Below, one piece after another: positions 41,851-51,501 of a DNA stretch of 64,000 nucleotides (the first letter of the stretch is position 1; every line of letters begins with the position of its first letter). Below the pieces are notes generated by a model, which was not told the origin of the DNA, made no database searches, and saw only the letters and a program-made list of their open reading frames with translations. The position numbers were made by a program, and so were the translations under genes. Origin of the DNA: Brevibacterium atlanticum (GTDB lineage Bacteria > Actinomycetota > Actinomycetes > Actinomycetales > Brevibacteriaceae); the NCBI RefSeq assembly GCF_011617245.1, contig NZ_CP050152.1:3524503-3588502 (forward strand), given 5' to 3'.

Positions 41851-42471
41851 TTACACTAGCCCTTGGTCCTCAGCAACGCGGATGGCTCGGGCCCGCGAGT
41901 CCACCCCGAGCTTCGTGAACACGTTGACGAGGTGGCTCTTCACGGTCGCCTCGGTGACGAAGAGGTCCTTGGCGATCTGCGCGTTCGAGGCCCCGGTGGC
42001 CAGCAGTTTGACGACGTCGCGCTCCCGCCGGGTGAGCTTCGGACTGGGATTGCGCATCGCAGCGAAGACCTTCGACGAGATCTCCGGCGGCATATAGGTC
42101 TCCCCCGCCGCGGCCCGCTCGATCGCCGTCGAGATCTCACCCGGATCGATGTCCTTGAGCAGATAGCCCGAGGCTCCGGCATTGAGCGCGGCCACGATCT
42201 CCGAGTCCAGGTCGAAGGTGGTGAGGATGAGCACCGCGGGCGGGTTTTCCAACGCCCGCAGCCGCCTGGTCACCTCGATGCCGTCGATCCCCTCCCCCAG
42301 CCTCAGGTCGCACAGGACGACATCGGGGCCGAGCTCGTCGACGACCGTCAGTGCTTCCTCGCCGCTGCCGGCCTCGCCGACGACGGCGATGTGCTCGGGT
42401 GCGTCGATGACCGAGCGCAGGCCCGCCCGCACGACCGGGTGGTCGTCGACGAGGATGACTCGAATGCTCAT
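41851..42471 (-). CDS. NarL/LuxR-family response regulator
   Basis: 206 residues. The receiver domain has the acidic pair in ILVDDHP and phosphoacceptor Asp55 in VVLCDLRLG. The C-terminal LuxR helix-turn-helix (about residues 140-203) includes LTRREREVVKLLA-like and FVTEATVKSHLVNVFTKLG segments. It overlaps the kinase stop by ATGA. With the kinase and the adjacent MMPL transporter it forms a likely sense-and-export module. Confidence 0.92.
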   Translation of the reverse strand: MSIRVILVDDHPVVRAGLRSVIDAPEHIAVVGEAGSGEEALTVVDELGPDVVLCDLRLGEGIDGIEVTRRLRALENPPAVLILTTFDLDSEIVAALNAGASGYLLKDIDPGEISTAIERAAAGETYMPPEISSKVFAAMRNPSPKLTRRERDVVKLLATGASNAQIAKDLFVTEATVKSHLVNVFTKLGVDSRARAIRVAEDQGLV

Positions 42472-43844
42472 GCGTTCTCTCCCGTGTCCGTATTCGCGCT
42501 CGTGTGATTCCCCGACTCACCGAGGCGGCCCGCCGTGTCCGCGTCCGTGCCGTCGGCAGGGGTGCTCCCGCCTTCGCCGAGGCGGCCCGTCGTGTCCGCG
42601 TCCGTGCCCTCGGCAGCTGCACCGAGTCCGCTGAGCCCCTCACCCCGCGTGCGCAGCTGCGATTGGCTCGGCAGCGTCGCGGAGATCGCGAAACCGGAGC
42701 CCGGGCCCGGTTCGATGACGAGTTCCCCGCCGAGTTCGCGCATCCGTGAGCCGATGAAGTCGAGGCCGAACCCGGACTCTGAGCCGCGCGTCCGACGATC
42801 CGGATCGGCCATGCCCACCCCGTCATCGACGATGTCCATGCGGATCGACCCGTCGAGGTCCATGAGGCTGACCATGACACGGTTCGCCTGCGAGTGCTGC
42901 CGGACGTTGGCCAATGCCGACTGCGCGGTGCGCAGCAGTGCCGCCTCCACCTCGGCGGACAGGGTCGGCAGGGACTCGTCGAGATCCAAGCGCCCGCGGA
43001 TGGACGTCTCCTCCTCCAACCGGGCCAGTAGCCGGCGGATCGCTGCGGTCAGCGCTCCGTCCTCGAGTTCGGCGGGGGCGAGGGCGGCGATGATGCGGCG
43101 GACGTCGCGGGAGCTCTGCGCGGCGAGATCCTCGACCTGGGCGAGCACCTGCCCGGCGTGGGCATCTGGGGTGCGCTCCGCCTCGGCGTGGGCGATGAGA
43201 CGGATCGAAGAGATCGACTGCGCGATCGTGTCGTGGATGTCCCGGGAGACGCGGGTGCGCTCCTGGATCTCACCGGCGTGCCGCTGGGTCAGCGCGAGTT
43301 CGTCCTGGAGATCGAGCAGATTGCGGTGGGCGAGCTCGAGCGAACTCAGCAGCTCCTCGCGCCGACGGCCCTCCCGGAGCAGTTCGATGTAGCCGCGGGA
43401 GAGCCCGAGCGCGAACACGGCGCCGATGAGAGAGCCGATGATGCTCGCCGTCTGCACGCTGCCGTAGTGGGCCAGCGGAGCGACGACCGTGGCGATGTAG
43501 GTGAACGCGGTGAAGACGACCGCGATGCGCAGGGAGAACAGGTGGCCGGCGAGCAGCCAGAGGAGGAAGGCGACCCAGATGAACTCGGCCGAAACGAGCA
43601 GCGTGCACAGCCAGGCGGCGGCGAGGACGATGAGCCACCACTTCGCCAGCACGAGGGCACCCGAACGGGCGGCCCGAATGGCTCCGAGGGCGTACCAGGC
43701 GAGGAAGACCACGCTGACGGCGATGGCGGCCACCAGCGGCGCACCCTGCGAGACCGCGCGCAGGCACGAGATCCCGGTGAGGACGAGTGCCATGATGTGC
43801 TGGCCGATCTCCATTGTGCGCACGGTCCACCCTCGTGAGCTCAC
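42468..43844 (-). CDS. NarL-type sensor histidine kinase with repeated C-terminal tail
   Basis: 458 residues from the GTG at 43842-43844, chosen because GGGGAGG lies 7 bases upstream; a TTG at 43886 also keeps the frame. Several membrane helices fill residues about 20-150, followed by a coiled region. The HisKA_3 box is SRDIHDTIAQSISSIRL, and the ATPase has NVRQHS and DDGVGMAD. The last 60 residues are a low-complexity tail with a 19-residue repeat (ADT-GRLGE). Co-translated with the response regulator; 54 bases after the MMPL gene. Confidence 0.87.
   Translation of the reverse strand: MSSRGWTVRTMEIGQHIMALVLTGISCLRAVSQGAPLVAAIAVSVVFLAWYALGAIRAARSGALVLAKWWLIVLAAAWLCTLLVSAEFIWVAFLLWLLAGHLFSLRIAVVFTAFTYIATVVAPLAHYGSVQTASIIGSLIGAVFALGLSRGYIELLREGRRREELLSSLELAHRNLLDLQDELALTQRHAGEIQERTRVSRDIHDTIAQSISSIRLIAHAEAERTPDAHAGQVLAQVEDLAAQSSRDVRRIIAALAPAELEDGALTAAIRRLLARLEEETSIRGRLDLDESLPTLSAEVEAALLRTAQSALANVRQHSQANRVMVSLMDLDGSIRMDIVDDGVGMADPDRRTRGSESGFGLDFIGSRMRELGGELVIEPGPGSGFAISATLPSQSQLRTRGEGLSGLGAAAEGTDADTTGRLGEGGSTPADGTDADTAGRLGESGNHTSANTDTGENA
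42520..42616. repeat. Two 40-bp near-identical direct repeats in the kinase gene
   Basis: Positions 42520-42559 and 42577-42616 match at 38 of 40 bases, period 57 bp (19 codons). Each begins with CCGAGGCGGCCCG, an extended copy of the motif found across the window. They encode the repeated tail of the histidine kinase. Confidence 0.85.
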
Positions 43845-43898
43845 TCCGGGGCCTCCCCTCAATGCGGCTGCGGCTGTGTCGATCAAGAGCTGTATCGA

Positions 43899-46196
43899 TC
43901 AGTGCGGCTGCAGCTGTGTCGACTGCTCGTTCTGTGACTGGTCTGCTGCCAGCTTATCGGTCGAGCGGTGGGTGATCTCCTTGTTCGGCCACCACATCCG
44001 GTCACCGCCGAGTCCGAAGATCGCGGGGACGATGATCGTGCGTACGAGGATCGTGTCGACGAGCACGCCGACTCCGACGATGAGGCCCAGCTGGCCGAGC
44101 ACCATGAGCGGCAGCATGCCGAGGGCTGCGAACACTCCGGCCAGGACGATGCCGGCGCTGGTGATGACCCCGCCAGTGTGGGCGACGGCCTCGATCATGC
44201 CCTGCCGTCCGCCGTGGAGCACCGATTCCTTCTTCGCCCGGTGGGCGAGGAAGATCGAATAGTCGATGCCGAGTGCGACGAGGAAGAGGAACGCAAGGAT
44301 CGGCACCTGTGCATCGAGGGCCGACTGCCCGAAGAACGTCCGCGACAGGAAGGCACCGAGACCGATGGCCGCCGCCGAGGATACGACGTTGACCGCTAGC
44401 AGGGTCACCGCCGCGAGCGGGGCGCGGAGGATGATCAGCAGGATGATGAAGCTGATCGCCAGCACCATCGGGACGATCGTGAAGAAGTCCTGCTGGTTGC
44501 CGTCGCGGGCGTCGAGCTCGGTCGCCGCGGCCCCTCCGACCTGGGCGTCGGCTCCGTCGACGGCGTGGACGTCGGTGCGGATGTCCTCGACGAGGTCGAG
44601 CCCCTTCGCGCTGTCGGGTTCGTAAACGCCGATGACCATGATCTTCGTGACCGAGGTGCCATCGATGCGTGTGTCATCGATCGCTGAGGCGCGTACGACC
44701 CCGTCCATGTCGGAGACCGAATCGACGACCTGATCAGCGTGATCGGTGTTCGCGAGGATCCAGATCGGCTGCGATTCCCCGGGCGGGAAGTGGTCGGCCA
44801 GGACGTCGAGGCCCTGCGCCGATTCGGACTGGACCCGGAACTTCTCGGTCTGGTCGAGTCCGATCGAGGACCCGATGAAGCCGGTGGCCATGATGCCGAG
44901 GATGACGATGCCGGCACCGAGGTGGCGCCCAGGTCGGCGCACCACAGCCGTGGCGATTCGCCGCCAGATCGACGGTTTCGCCGAGGCGGCCCTGTCCTTG
45001 GTGCCCGCCGCTCGGTCGGCGAGCTCCCGCACCGAGTGCGGGGCCGCCTCGGCGGGGGTGGTGTCTTCATCCGAGCTCTGCTCGGTGAGCGCGTCGTCGG
45101 CCTTCGGAACGAAGGGCCAGAACACGCGCTTGCCGCAGATCGCGAGCACGGGCGGCAGCGCGAAGAGGACGGCGGCCGCGGAGATGAGGAGGCCGACGGC
45201 GGCGGTGATGCCCAGGCCGCGGGTGCCGGGGATGATGGCGAAGACGAGGCTGAGCAGGGACAGGACGACGGTGAGGTTCGAGGCGAGGATCGTCGTGGCG
45301 GTGTGCGTCCAGGCCTCGGCGAGGGCGGTGCGGTGGTCGGAGAAGCGGCGCAGCTCCTCGCGGTAGCGGGAGATCAGCAGGAGGGCGTAGTTCGCGCCGG
45401 CACCGAAGACGAGGACGCTGATGATGCCTGCGTCGAACTGCAGATCGAGCCAGTCGCCGACGGCCGCGGTCACGGTCGAGGCGAGTCCGTCGGCGGTACC
45501 GATGACGATGAGCGGCAGCAGCCACAGGATCGGCGAGCGGTAAGTGATGATGAGCAGCAGGGCGGCGATGACGATGGTGACGATGAGCAGGGTGAAGTCG
45601 GCGCCGTTGAACGCCGAGGCGATGTCGGCGCCGATCGCCGGACCACCGGTGACCAGCAGGGACATGCCCTGGTCGGTGAGTCCGGTTGCGGTCGGGTCGT
45701 CGGCGATGGTGGTGCGCAGGTCGTCGACGGTGTCGGCGGTGTCGGCGTTGTTGAGTCCGACCTCGATGGGAACCATGAGCAGTGCGGCCTTGCCGTCGTC
45801 GCTCATGACCGGTCGGGCACCGGAGTTGTCGGAACCTGCGTCACCGGAGCCTACGGCCGAATCGCCGGAGTCCGACTTCAGTTGGTCGGCGTAGTCACTC
45901 AGTGTCGTGCCGAGTGTGCCCAGGTCCCTCTGCTCGTCCGAGCTGATGGCGGAGCCGTCGTCGTTCGAGGCCACGACCATGACGGACTGCTTCTCCGCCT
46001 CGGGGAACTTGTCGAGGGTCTGCTGGGCCTGGGTGGATTCGGAGTCAGCCGGTGCGGTTTCATTGGCCCGGTCCTCCCCTGCCCCGGACAGGAGCCCGAA
46101 GAGGAGAGCGACGAGGACGACGACCCCGCCGAGGACGAGCCACGAACCGCGCTTCGATGTCAGTGTGCGGGCGGAATTCGCGAGGAATGGGTTCAT
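43899..46196 (-). CDS. MMPL-family RND transporter
   Basis: 765 residues, two halves each with a membrane helix, an extracytoplasmic domain and a bundle of about five helices (about residues 190-360 and 570-730). FGAGANYALLLISRYREEL and LGIDYSIFLAHRAKKESV are the conserved Asp/Tyr proton-relay regions of helices 4 and 10. Such pumps export lipids, siderophores or drugs. A Glu/Asp-rich cytosolic loop separates the halves. The downstream histidine kinase and regulator probably control it. The upstream gap 46197-46526 shows only the pncA terminator. Confidence 0.9.
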   Translation of the reverse strand: MNPFLANSARTLTSKRGSWLVLGGVVVLVALLFGLLSGAGEDRANETAPADSESTQAQQTLDKFPEAEKQSVMVVASNDDGSAISSDEQRDLGTLGTTLSDYADQLKSDSGDSAVGSGDAGSDNSGARPVMSDDGKAALLMVPIEVGLNNADTADTVDDLRTTIADDPTATGLTDQGMSLLVTGGPAIGADIASAFNGADFTLLIVTIVIAALLLIITYRSPILWLLPLIVIGTADGLASTVTAAVGDWLDLQFDAGIISVLVFGAGANYALLLISRYREELRRFSDHRTALAEAWTHTATTILASNLTVVLSLLSLVFAIIPGTRGLGITAAVGLLISAAAVLFALPPVLAICGKRVFWPFVPKADDALTEQSSDEDTTPAEAAPHSVRELADRAAGTKDRAASAKPSIWRRIATAVVRRPGRHLGAGIVILGIMATGFIGSSIGLDQTEKFRVQSESAQGLDVLADHFPPGESQPIWILANTDHADQVVDSVSDMDGVVRASAIDDTRIDGTSVTKIMVIGVYEPDSAKGLDLVEDIRTDVHAVDGADAQVGGAAATELDARDGNQQDFFTIVPMVLAISFIILLIILRAPLAAVTLLAVNVVSSAAAIGLGAFLSRTFFGQSALDAQVPILAFLFLVALGIDYSIFLAHRAKKESVLHGGRQGMIEAVAHTGGVITSAGIVLAGVFAALGMLPLMVLGQLGLIVGVGVLVDTILVRTIIVPAIFGLGGDRMWWPNKEITHRSTDKLAADQSQNEQSTQLQPH

Positions 46197-46449
46197 GACT
46201 CAAGTCCATCAATTCACCGCTTTCGGCACATCGCCGAAGAGTTCGGACCTCGTCTGCAACTTTCGATGGAGACATACTGCTGACCTCGGGCGATGCTTGA
46301 GGTGGAAGGTGCAGGGGCAGGGCGGGAGGACTGTGGGAAGGGCGGCTCTTGGGCGGCTACTGGCGCGGCACCGGGGAGGCTCTGGGGACGTTCCGGGCGG
46401 TTTCGGGGAGACTCCGGAGTGGCCCCAGGTCTCACTTATCGGTTAAGTC

Positions 46450-46475
46450 GAAAAACGTGCCGTGCACGGGGCGTT
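46450..46475 (-). terminator. Rho-independent terminator of pncA
   Basis: On the minus strand AACG-CC-CCGTGCACGG-CA-CGTT folds around a perfect 10-base core and is followed by TTTTT. It lies about 50 bases after the pncA stop. The rest of the gap 46197-46526 is G-rich with no reading frame I can support. Confidence 0.75.
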
Positions 46476-46526
46476 CTTCAGGCTAAGCGATCAGTGAGAC
46501 GTCGAGGCCGATGGAGGCGGAACGTT

Positions 46527-47093
46527 TCAGGCGAGTTCTCCGCCCGCCGCCTCTATCTCTGCCAGAGCGGCTTCCGACGAGTCCTCGCCGACTCCGGCGA
46601 CGAGGTCGGTGAGCACGCGGGCCTTCGCGCCCGAGTCCAACGCGTCGAGGGCGGAGGCGCGCACGCAATGGTCGGTGGCGATGCCGACGACGTCCACCTC
46701 GGTGACGGTGAGTTCGTGAAGAAGCTCGCCGAGGCTGCTCCCCGTTTCCGTGGTCCCTTGGAAGGCCGAATAGTCGGGTCGGCCTTGCCCTTTGCGGACG
46801 TGATGGGTGATGGGCGCGGTGTCCAGCAGCGGGTCGTATTCGGCCCCGGTCGTTCCGGCGACGCAGTGGATGGGCCAGCTGTCGACGAAGTCCGGGGTGT
46901 CGCTGAAGTGTCCGCCATTGTCGCTGTCCGGATCGTGCCAGTCTCGGGAGGCGATGACGGCACCGTAGTCCCCGTCGTGAGCAGCGAGGTGGCGCGTGAT
47001 GCCTTCGGCCACGCGGTCACCGCCGGTCACCCCGAGGGCGCCGCCTTCGGTGAAGTCGTTCTGGACATCGACGATGAGGAGTGCCTTGACCAT
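46527..47093 (-). CDS. pncA: Nicotinamidase/pyrazinamidase
   Basis: 188 residues of the isochorismatase-like hydrolase fold. The catalytic triad is present: Asp in LIVDVQNDFTEGGAL, Lys in RKGQGRPDYSAF and Cys in ATDHCVRASALDA; SRDWHDPD supplies metal ligands. It converts nicotinamide to nicotinate in NAD salvage and would activate pyrazinamide. A TATGCT box 6 bases before the ATG, with no ribosome-binding site, suggests a leaderless mRNA. It stands alone with its own terminator. Confidence 0.92.
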   Translation of the reverse strand: MVKALLIVDVQNDFTEGGALGVTGGDRVAEGITRHLAAHDGDYGAVIASRDWHDPDSDNGGHFSDTPDFVDSWPIHCVAGTTGAEYDPLLDTAPITHHVRKGQGRPDYSAFQGTTETGSSLGELLHELTVTEVDVVGIATDHCVRASALDALDSGAKARVLTDLVAGVGEDSSEAALAEIEAAGGELA

Positions 47094-47099
47094 GCTTCG

Positions 47100-47105
47100 A
47101 GCATA
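47100..47105 (-). promoter_or_regulatory. Putative leaderless -10 box of pncA
   Basis: On the minus strand TATGCT is followed by 6 bases and the ATG of pncA. Confidence 0.5.
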
Positions 47106-47181
47106 GGCGCTTCCCGGCCGATTGCCAGAGGTGCCGGCGCCTTGAATTCAGGAGCTGACTGAGTTCAGCGGTGCGCTGGAC

Positions 47182-47886
47182 TCAGACCCAGCCTCTGCTG
47201 GCGAAGACGTGATGGTAGATCTCGCGGAGCACCGACTGTTTGCGGGCGTTGTAGTCCGTGACGGTCTCGCCCGCAGCGTTCGACTGCGCAGCCGAGGCGA
47301 GCTTCACCGCCTGATAGCGCTCGCGGTCGTCCGGATGAATCCGCAGGTGGTCGCGGAAGAGTCGCATACGCGCGACTTCCGCGCACCGTGGCCCGAAGAC
47401 GTGAAGATTGCAGTGCAACTGCCCTGGCTCGGGGTCGAGGCGTTTGAGCAGGCGGTGTTGATACCAGGCCGGCTCGCGGACGGTGAGGTCTAGGCCGATC
47501 GAGTTGAGCGCGGGCACGTAGTCGTCTTCGTCCCGGGGATCGATGACGACGAGTGCGAGGTCGAGGATCGGCTTCGCCTTCAGGCCCGGCACCGAGGTGG
47601 ACCCCACGTGGTCGATGCCGACGAACGATCCCTGCGGGGCGAGCGAGTCGCGGACCTGGTCCGCGAGATCAGCATAGTGGTCGGTCCACGCCGGATCGTG
47701 ATCGACGATCTCGATCGTGACGGGAGGTGTGCTCGGGCGGATCCAGAGGTCTGGTTCCGGTGCGTCGATGAATGTGACGATGTCAGCCACCTCGGCGAAC
47801 ATCGGGTCGACGGATTCGCCGCCTGCCGGCGGAGCCTCACGGCCAGGACCCTGGTCAGGGGATCCGTCCGCGGGCGGGTGAGTCAT
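47182..47886 (-). CDS. GrpB/UPF0157 nucleotidyltransferase-like protein
   Basis: 234 residues. After about 55 variable residues, IVDHDPAWTDHYADLADQV and HVGSTSVPGLKAKPILDLAL are the GrpB family hallmarks; the GS and the later DLAL acids are the nucleotidyltransferase-type motif. The C-terminal part includes NLHVFGPRCAEVARMRLFRD. The family has no firm biochemical role. It starts 9 bases after the DoxX gene and is probably co-transcribed with it. Confidence 0.85.
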   Translation of the reverse strand: MTHPPADGSPDQGPGREAPPAGGESVDPMFAEVADIVTFIDAPEPDLWIRPSTPPVTIEIVDHDPAWTDHYADLADQVRDSLAPQGSFVGIDHVGSTSVPGLKAKPILDLALVVIDPRDEDDYVPALNSIGLDLTVREPAWYQHRLLKRLDPEPGQLHCNLHVFGPRCAEVARMRLFRDHLRIHPDDRERYQAVKLASAAQSNAAGETVTDYNARKQSVLREIYHHVFASRGWV

Positions 47887-47895
47887 CGACGGATC

Positions 47896-48372
47896 TCAGG
47901 CCTGCTTGAGGGCGCGCTTCTCGGCCTTCTTCGCAGCCTTCGCAGCAGCCTTCTCAATGGCCTTGGTGTTGTCGCCGTCTCCGGCGATGAGGAGAAGTCC
48001 GCCGAGGGCGGCGAGGTTCTTCGAGAACTGAGTCTGGTGGGCCTTCGCCTCGCCGCCCTCCATCTCCCAGAAGGAGTGCCCGGCCAGCGTGGTCGGGACG
48101 AGGGAGCCGGCGAGCGCCAGCGCCGAGAGTCGCGGCTTGATGCCGAGCAGGAGTGTCGCACCGGCGAGAATCTGCACTCCGCCGTTGATGCGCACGAGCA
48201 ACTCGTTGTCATCGGGCAGCGCGGGGACGTACTCGCGGATGGCATCGAGCGTCGACTCGGCCATCGCAGCCTTTCCGGCCGGATCCTTGATGGCCGACAA
48301 GCCACCGGTGATGAAGATCGGGGCGGTGAGCATGCGTCCTGCCGTCTGCAGCAGCGATGATCCAAAAATCAC
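47896..48372 (-). CDS. DoxX-family membrane protein
   Basis: 158 residues, four hydrophobic segments. ARIN-like GGVQILAGATLLLGIKPRLSAL and SLVPTTLAGHSFWEME are typical of DoxX/MauE-type proteins, some of which act with thiol oxidoreductases in oxidative stress. The last 30 residues are Lys/Ala-rich (EKAAAKAAKKAEKRALKQ). The GTG start has AAGGAG 6 bases upstream. The function here is not known. Confidence 0.85.
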   Translation of the reverse strand: MIFGSSLLQTAGRMLTAPIFITGGLSAIKDPAGKAAMAESTLDAIREYVPALPDDNELLVRINGGVQILAGATLLLGIKPRLSALALAGSLVPTTLAGHSFWEMEGGEAKAHQTQFSKNLAALGGLLLIAGDGDNTKAIEKAAAKAAKKAEKRALKQA

Positions 48373-48468
48373 AAGAGACTCCTTAGGTCTATGGGGTTTT
48401 GAGCCTAACGGACGCCGGGGCCGTGCCTCAATTTCGGGGCCGGCCCCGGCGTCATACCTCGATGGTGA

Positions 48469-49602
48469 TCAGGGGTTCTGCACGTGGGCGGTCGGCTGCG
48501 GAACCGCCTCGGTGGGGGTGGCCTTCTTGAACCCCAGTTCCGGCTGCTCGCGGAACTGCCCGGTTGCCACGAGCACCACGGTGACAAGGGCGGAGACGAT
48601 CCATCCGGAGACCCCGAGGTAAGCGACGAGGGCGGAGTCGGGCGCCGGTGCACCAGCGGTGAGGAACAGTCCCAGCAGCATCCCTGCCGATCCGTTGAGG
48701 GCTGCGTGCGCCGCAACGGCCGGCCACACCGAACCGGTGCGCAGCCGTAGCCAGCCGAAGAGGATGCCGAGAGTGACGCAGCCGCCGACCATGAGTCCGA
48801 GTCCGACGATGTCGGGACGGTTGAAGTTGTATCCGAGCAGGATGAGCGGCGCGTGCCACAGGCCCCAGATCACGCCGACGATGAGCAGCGCCGGCCAGGT
48901 CCCCAGAGGACGAAGGCTCGTCAGCAGCCATCCCCGCCATCCGAACTCCTCGCCGATAGTGACACCGAAGTTGGCCAACGATCCCGCGATCATGAGCAGC
49001 AGGTAGCCGACGACGGCGACTGCCACGGGGATCGAGCTCATGCCCGGAAGCGTGGCCACCTGCTCCTTGAACGCAGACAGTCCGGTGAAGTCGAATCGAC
49101 CCCAGCCGAAGGCTGCGGCCACAAGGTAGCCGAGGACGACGAGCACCATGATGCCGAAGAAGGCGGCCACCGTCATCCAGATGACCCTACCGAACGGACG
49201 CAACGGCCAGAATCCGAAGTAGCGCGGTGCGCTGGACATCGCCTCACCCCGGTCGCGGGCTCTCCGGCGTTGAACGATGTGAGCCACGATGCCGGCGACC
49301 AGCGGAGAGAACATCATGGCGCTTCCGCAGATGAGGAGCGCCACAGGATCGCCGATCCCCTCATCCGAGAGCCACAGCGGCAGGCACGCGAGCCAGGCGA
49401 GCCCGAACGCGACGACGATGAAGATGCCGACCTCGAGCCACGGCACGCGGTGGGGCACGACCGCGAGCGGGCGTCCCTTCGCATCGACTGCGTCGGAGCG
49501 GGAGGTCGTCGTGTCGGGCGCCTCGGCGTGGGCGGTGGTGGTGCCGGTCATGATGCCGGGTTCCTCGGCGAATCCTGCCTGATTGTGCGTCTGCGTGTTC
49601 AC
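48469..49602 (-). CDS. CPBP-family intramembrane metalloprotease (CAAX protease-like)
   Basis: 377 residues with about eight membrane helices. IGEEFGWRGWLLTSL carries the EExxxR motif, and His residues in WGLWHAPLILL and VAAHAALNGSAG complete the Abi/CPBP active site. Members process prenylated or membrane proteins, and several protect producers from bacteriocins. The GTG start at 49600-49602 is preceded by GAGGAGG at 5 bases; the upstream in-frame codons are excluded. It is a single gene. Confidence 0.88.
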   Translation of the reverse strand: MNTQTHNQAGFAEEPGIMTGTTTAHAEAPDTTTSRSDAVDAKGRPLAVVPHRVPWLEVGIFIVVAFGLAWLACLPLWLSDEGIGDPVALLICGSAMMFSPLVAGIVAHIVQRRRARDRGEAMSSAPRYFGFWPLRPFGRVIWMTVAAFFGIMVLVVLGYLVAAAFGWGRFDFTGLSAFKEQVATLPGMSSIPVAVAVVGYLLLMIAGSLANFGVTIGEEFGWRGWLLTSLRPLGTWPALLIVGVIWGLWHAPLILLGYNFNRPDIVGLGLMVGGCVTLGILFGWLRLRTGSVWPAVAAHAALNGSAGMLLGLFLTAGAPAPDSALVAYLGVSGWIVSALVTVVLVATGQFREQPELGFKKATPTEAVPQPTAHVQNP

Positions 49603-49885
49603 GATTCCTCCTCGTTGCGCCACGGTGCCCGCCGATTCGTCAGCGGCCCGCGCCTGTCATTCCACGCTATGACGGGCGGCCCACCGGCACCTCCGCCACG
49701 AGGATGAAATCACGGTCAGCCGCGTGGGCGAGATCGGCCTCACCGTCGAGCATCGGGGCCGGTCAGACGCGCTCGAGCACCTTCGCCTCGGCGTTTCGAG
49801 CACCTTCGCCGCCATCCCGGGGAATCGGGGATACGATGACCGACATAACCGGAATCAACGACGATTCATACGAAGGAACATCACC

Positions 49886-51478
49886 ATGTCCGATCATCTC
49901 TCCGACGCCCGCCACCCTTCGGACGATCACAGCTCCACCGGCGTCCATCGCAACGCCGGCGGCCGCACCGGCACCGGCCGTACCACGGGCGCCCCGGGCG
50001 ACCACCTCTCCGACGCCGACCACCTCGCCGTCCTCGGATACGGGGACTCGTTCGAGCGGTCGATGAGCCCCTGGGCGAACTTCGCACTCGGCTTCACCTA
50101 CCTCTCCCCGCTCGTCGGCGTCTACTCACTGCTGGCCGTCGCCCTGTCGACCGGCGGGCCGCCGTCGATCTGGTGGATCGTCATCGTCGCGTGCGGTCAG
50201 CTCCTCGTCGCCCTCGTCTTCGGTGAGGTGGTCTCGCAGTTCCCGATCGCCGGCGGCATCTACCCGTGGGCGCGCCGACTGTGGAGCAAGCGGTACGCGT
50301 GGATGGCGGCATGGGTCTACATCTGCGCGCTCATCGTCACGATCACCTCGGTGGCGGAGTTCGGGGCCGGATTCCTCGCGAGCCTCTTCGGTCTCGCACT
50401 CAGCCGGAACACCACCCTCGTGCTCGGACTCGTCCTCCTCGTGCTGGCCTTGGCGATCAACTTCTCGGGCACGAAATGGCTGGCTCGGATCGCACGGATC
50501 GGCCTGTTCGCCGAGCTCATCGGCGTCATCGGGCTCGGCCTGTTCCTCCTCATCTTCGAACGCAAGCACAGCTTCTCCGTCTTCTTCGACACCATGGGCA
50601 CGGCGGGTGACGGCAGCTACGTGCCCGTGTTCATGGGTGCCGCGGTCGCAGGACTCTTCCTCTTCTACGGCTTCGAAGCCTGCGGCGACGTCGCCGAGGA
50701 GGTCTCGAACCCCGCGCGGGGCATCCCGAAGGCGATGCTCATGACGATCTTCGTCGGAGCGATCTCGGCCCTGTTCTCCTTCGGCGGCTACGTGCTCGCC
50801 GCCCCGAACCTCGACGAGATCGTCGCCGGTGAGGTCGAGGATCCGATTCCGTCGCTCCTCGCGGGCAGCCTCGGTGCGGTCGGGGCGAAGATCTTCCTGC
50901 TCGTGGCGATCACAGCGTTCATCTCCTGCGTGCTCAGCCTCCAGGCCGCGGCCTCGCGACTGATCTTCAGCTTCGCCCGCGACGGAATGATGCCCGGTCA
51001 CCGGTGGCTGTCAAAGGTCACCGACGGCACGAAAGTTCCGCGCAATGCGCTCATCGTCGCCTGCACGGCACCGGCTCTCATCTGCGTGCTCATCTGGTTC
51101 AACGACGGGATCCTCGTCGCCGTGACCTCGTTCGCGATCCTCGGCATCTACCTCGCCTTCCAGATGGTCGTCCTCGGAGCGCTGCGTCAGCGCTTCAAGG
51201 GCTGGAAGCCGGCGGGACCATGGTCGCTTCGCGGCTGGGGCATCGTCGTCAACATCGCGGCTCTGGCCTACGGGATCTTCGCGATGATCCTGCTGTCCCT
51301 GCCCGGTGACTCCGGATCGTTCTTCGCCGATTGGATCGTGCTCATCGGCCTCGTCGTCGTCCTGGTCGTCGGGTTCATCTACCTGTTCACTGCGCATCCG
51401 GACCGGAAGTCCGATGCTCCTGAAGGCGATGCCATCGCCGTCGCCGAGGCGATCCGGGCGCACCGGGCGAGGCAGTAG
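49886..51478 (+). CDS. APC-superfamily amino acid permease
   Basis: 530 residues, about 12 membrane helices after a His/Ser/Asp-rich N-terminal 50 residues. The first-helix region is NFALGFTYLSPLVGVYSL; the FPIAGGIYPWARRLW and FYGFEACGDVAEEVSNPARG segments are typical of the amino acid/choline transporter (ACT) branch. Substrate may be an amino acid, choline-like compound or GABA. AAGGA precedes the ATG at 49886. The frame extends upstream but without conservation; a TACGAT box near 49831 is a possible -10. Confidence 0.88.
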   Translation: MSDHLSDARHPSDDHSSTGVHRNAGGRTGTGRTTGAPGDHLSDADHLAVLGYGDSFERSMSPWANFALGFTYLSPLVGVYSLLAVALSTGGPPSIWWIVIVACGQLLVALVFGEVVSQFPIAGGIYPWARRLWSKRYAWMAAWVYICALIVTITSVAEFGAGFLASLFGLALSRNTTLVLGLVLLVLALAINFSGTKWLARIARIGLFAELIGVIGLGLFLLIFERKHSFSVFFDTMGTAGDGSYVPVFMGAAVAGLFLFYGFEACGDVAEEVSNPARGIPKAMLMTIFVGAISALFSFGGYVLAAPNLDEIVAGEVEDPIPSLLAGSLGAVGAKIFLLVAITAFISCVLSLQAAASRLIFSFARDGMMPGHRWLSKVTDGTKVPRNALIVACTAPALICVLIWFNDGILVAVTSFAILGIYLAFQMVVLGALRQRFKGWKPAGPWSLRGWGIVVNIAALAYGIFAMILLSLPGDSGSFFADWIVLIGLVVVLVVGFIYLFTAHPDRKSDAPEGDAIAVAEAIRAHRARQ

Positions 51479-51501
51479 GACGCACTGCCTGGACATGAGT
51501 C

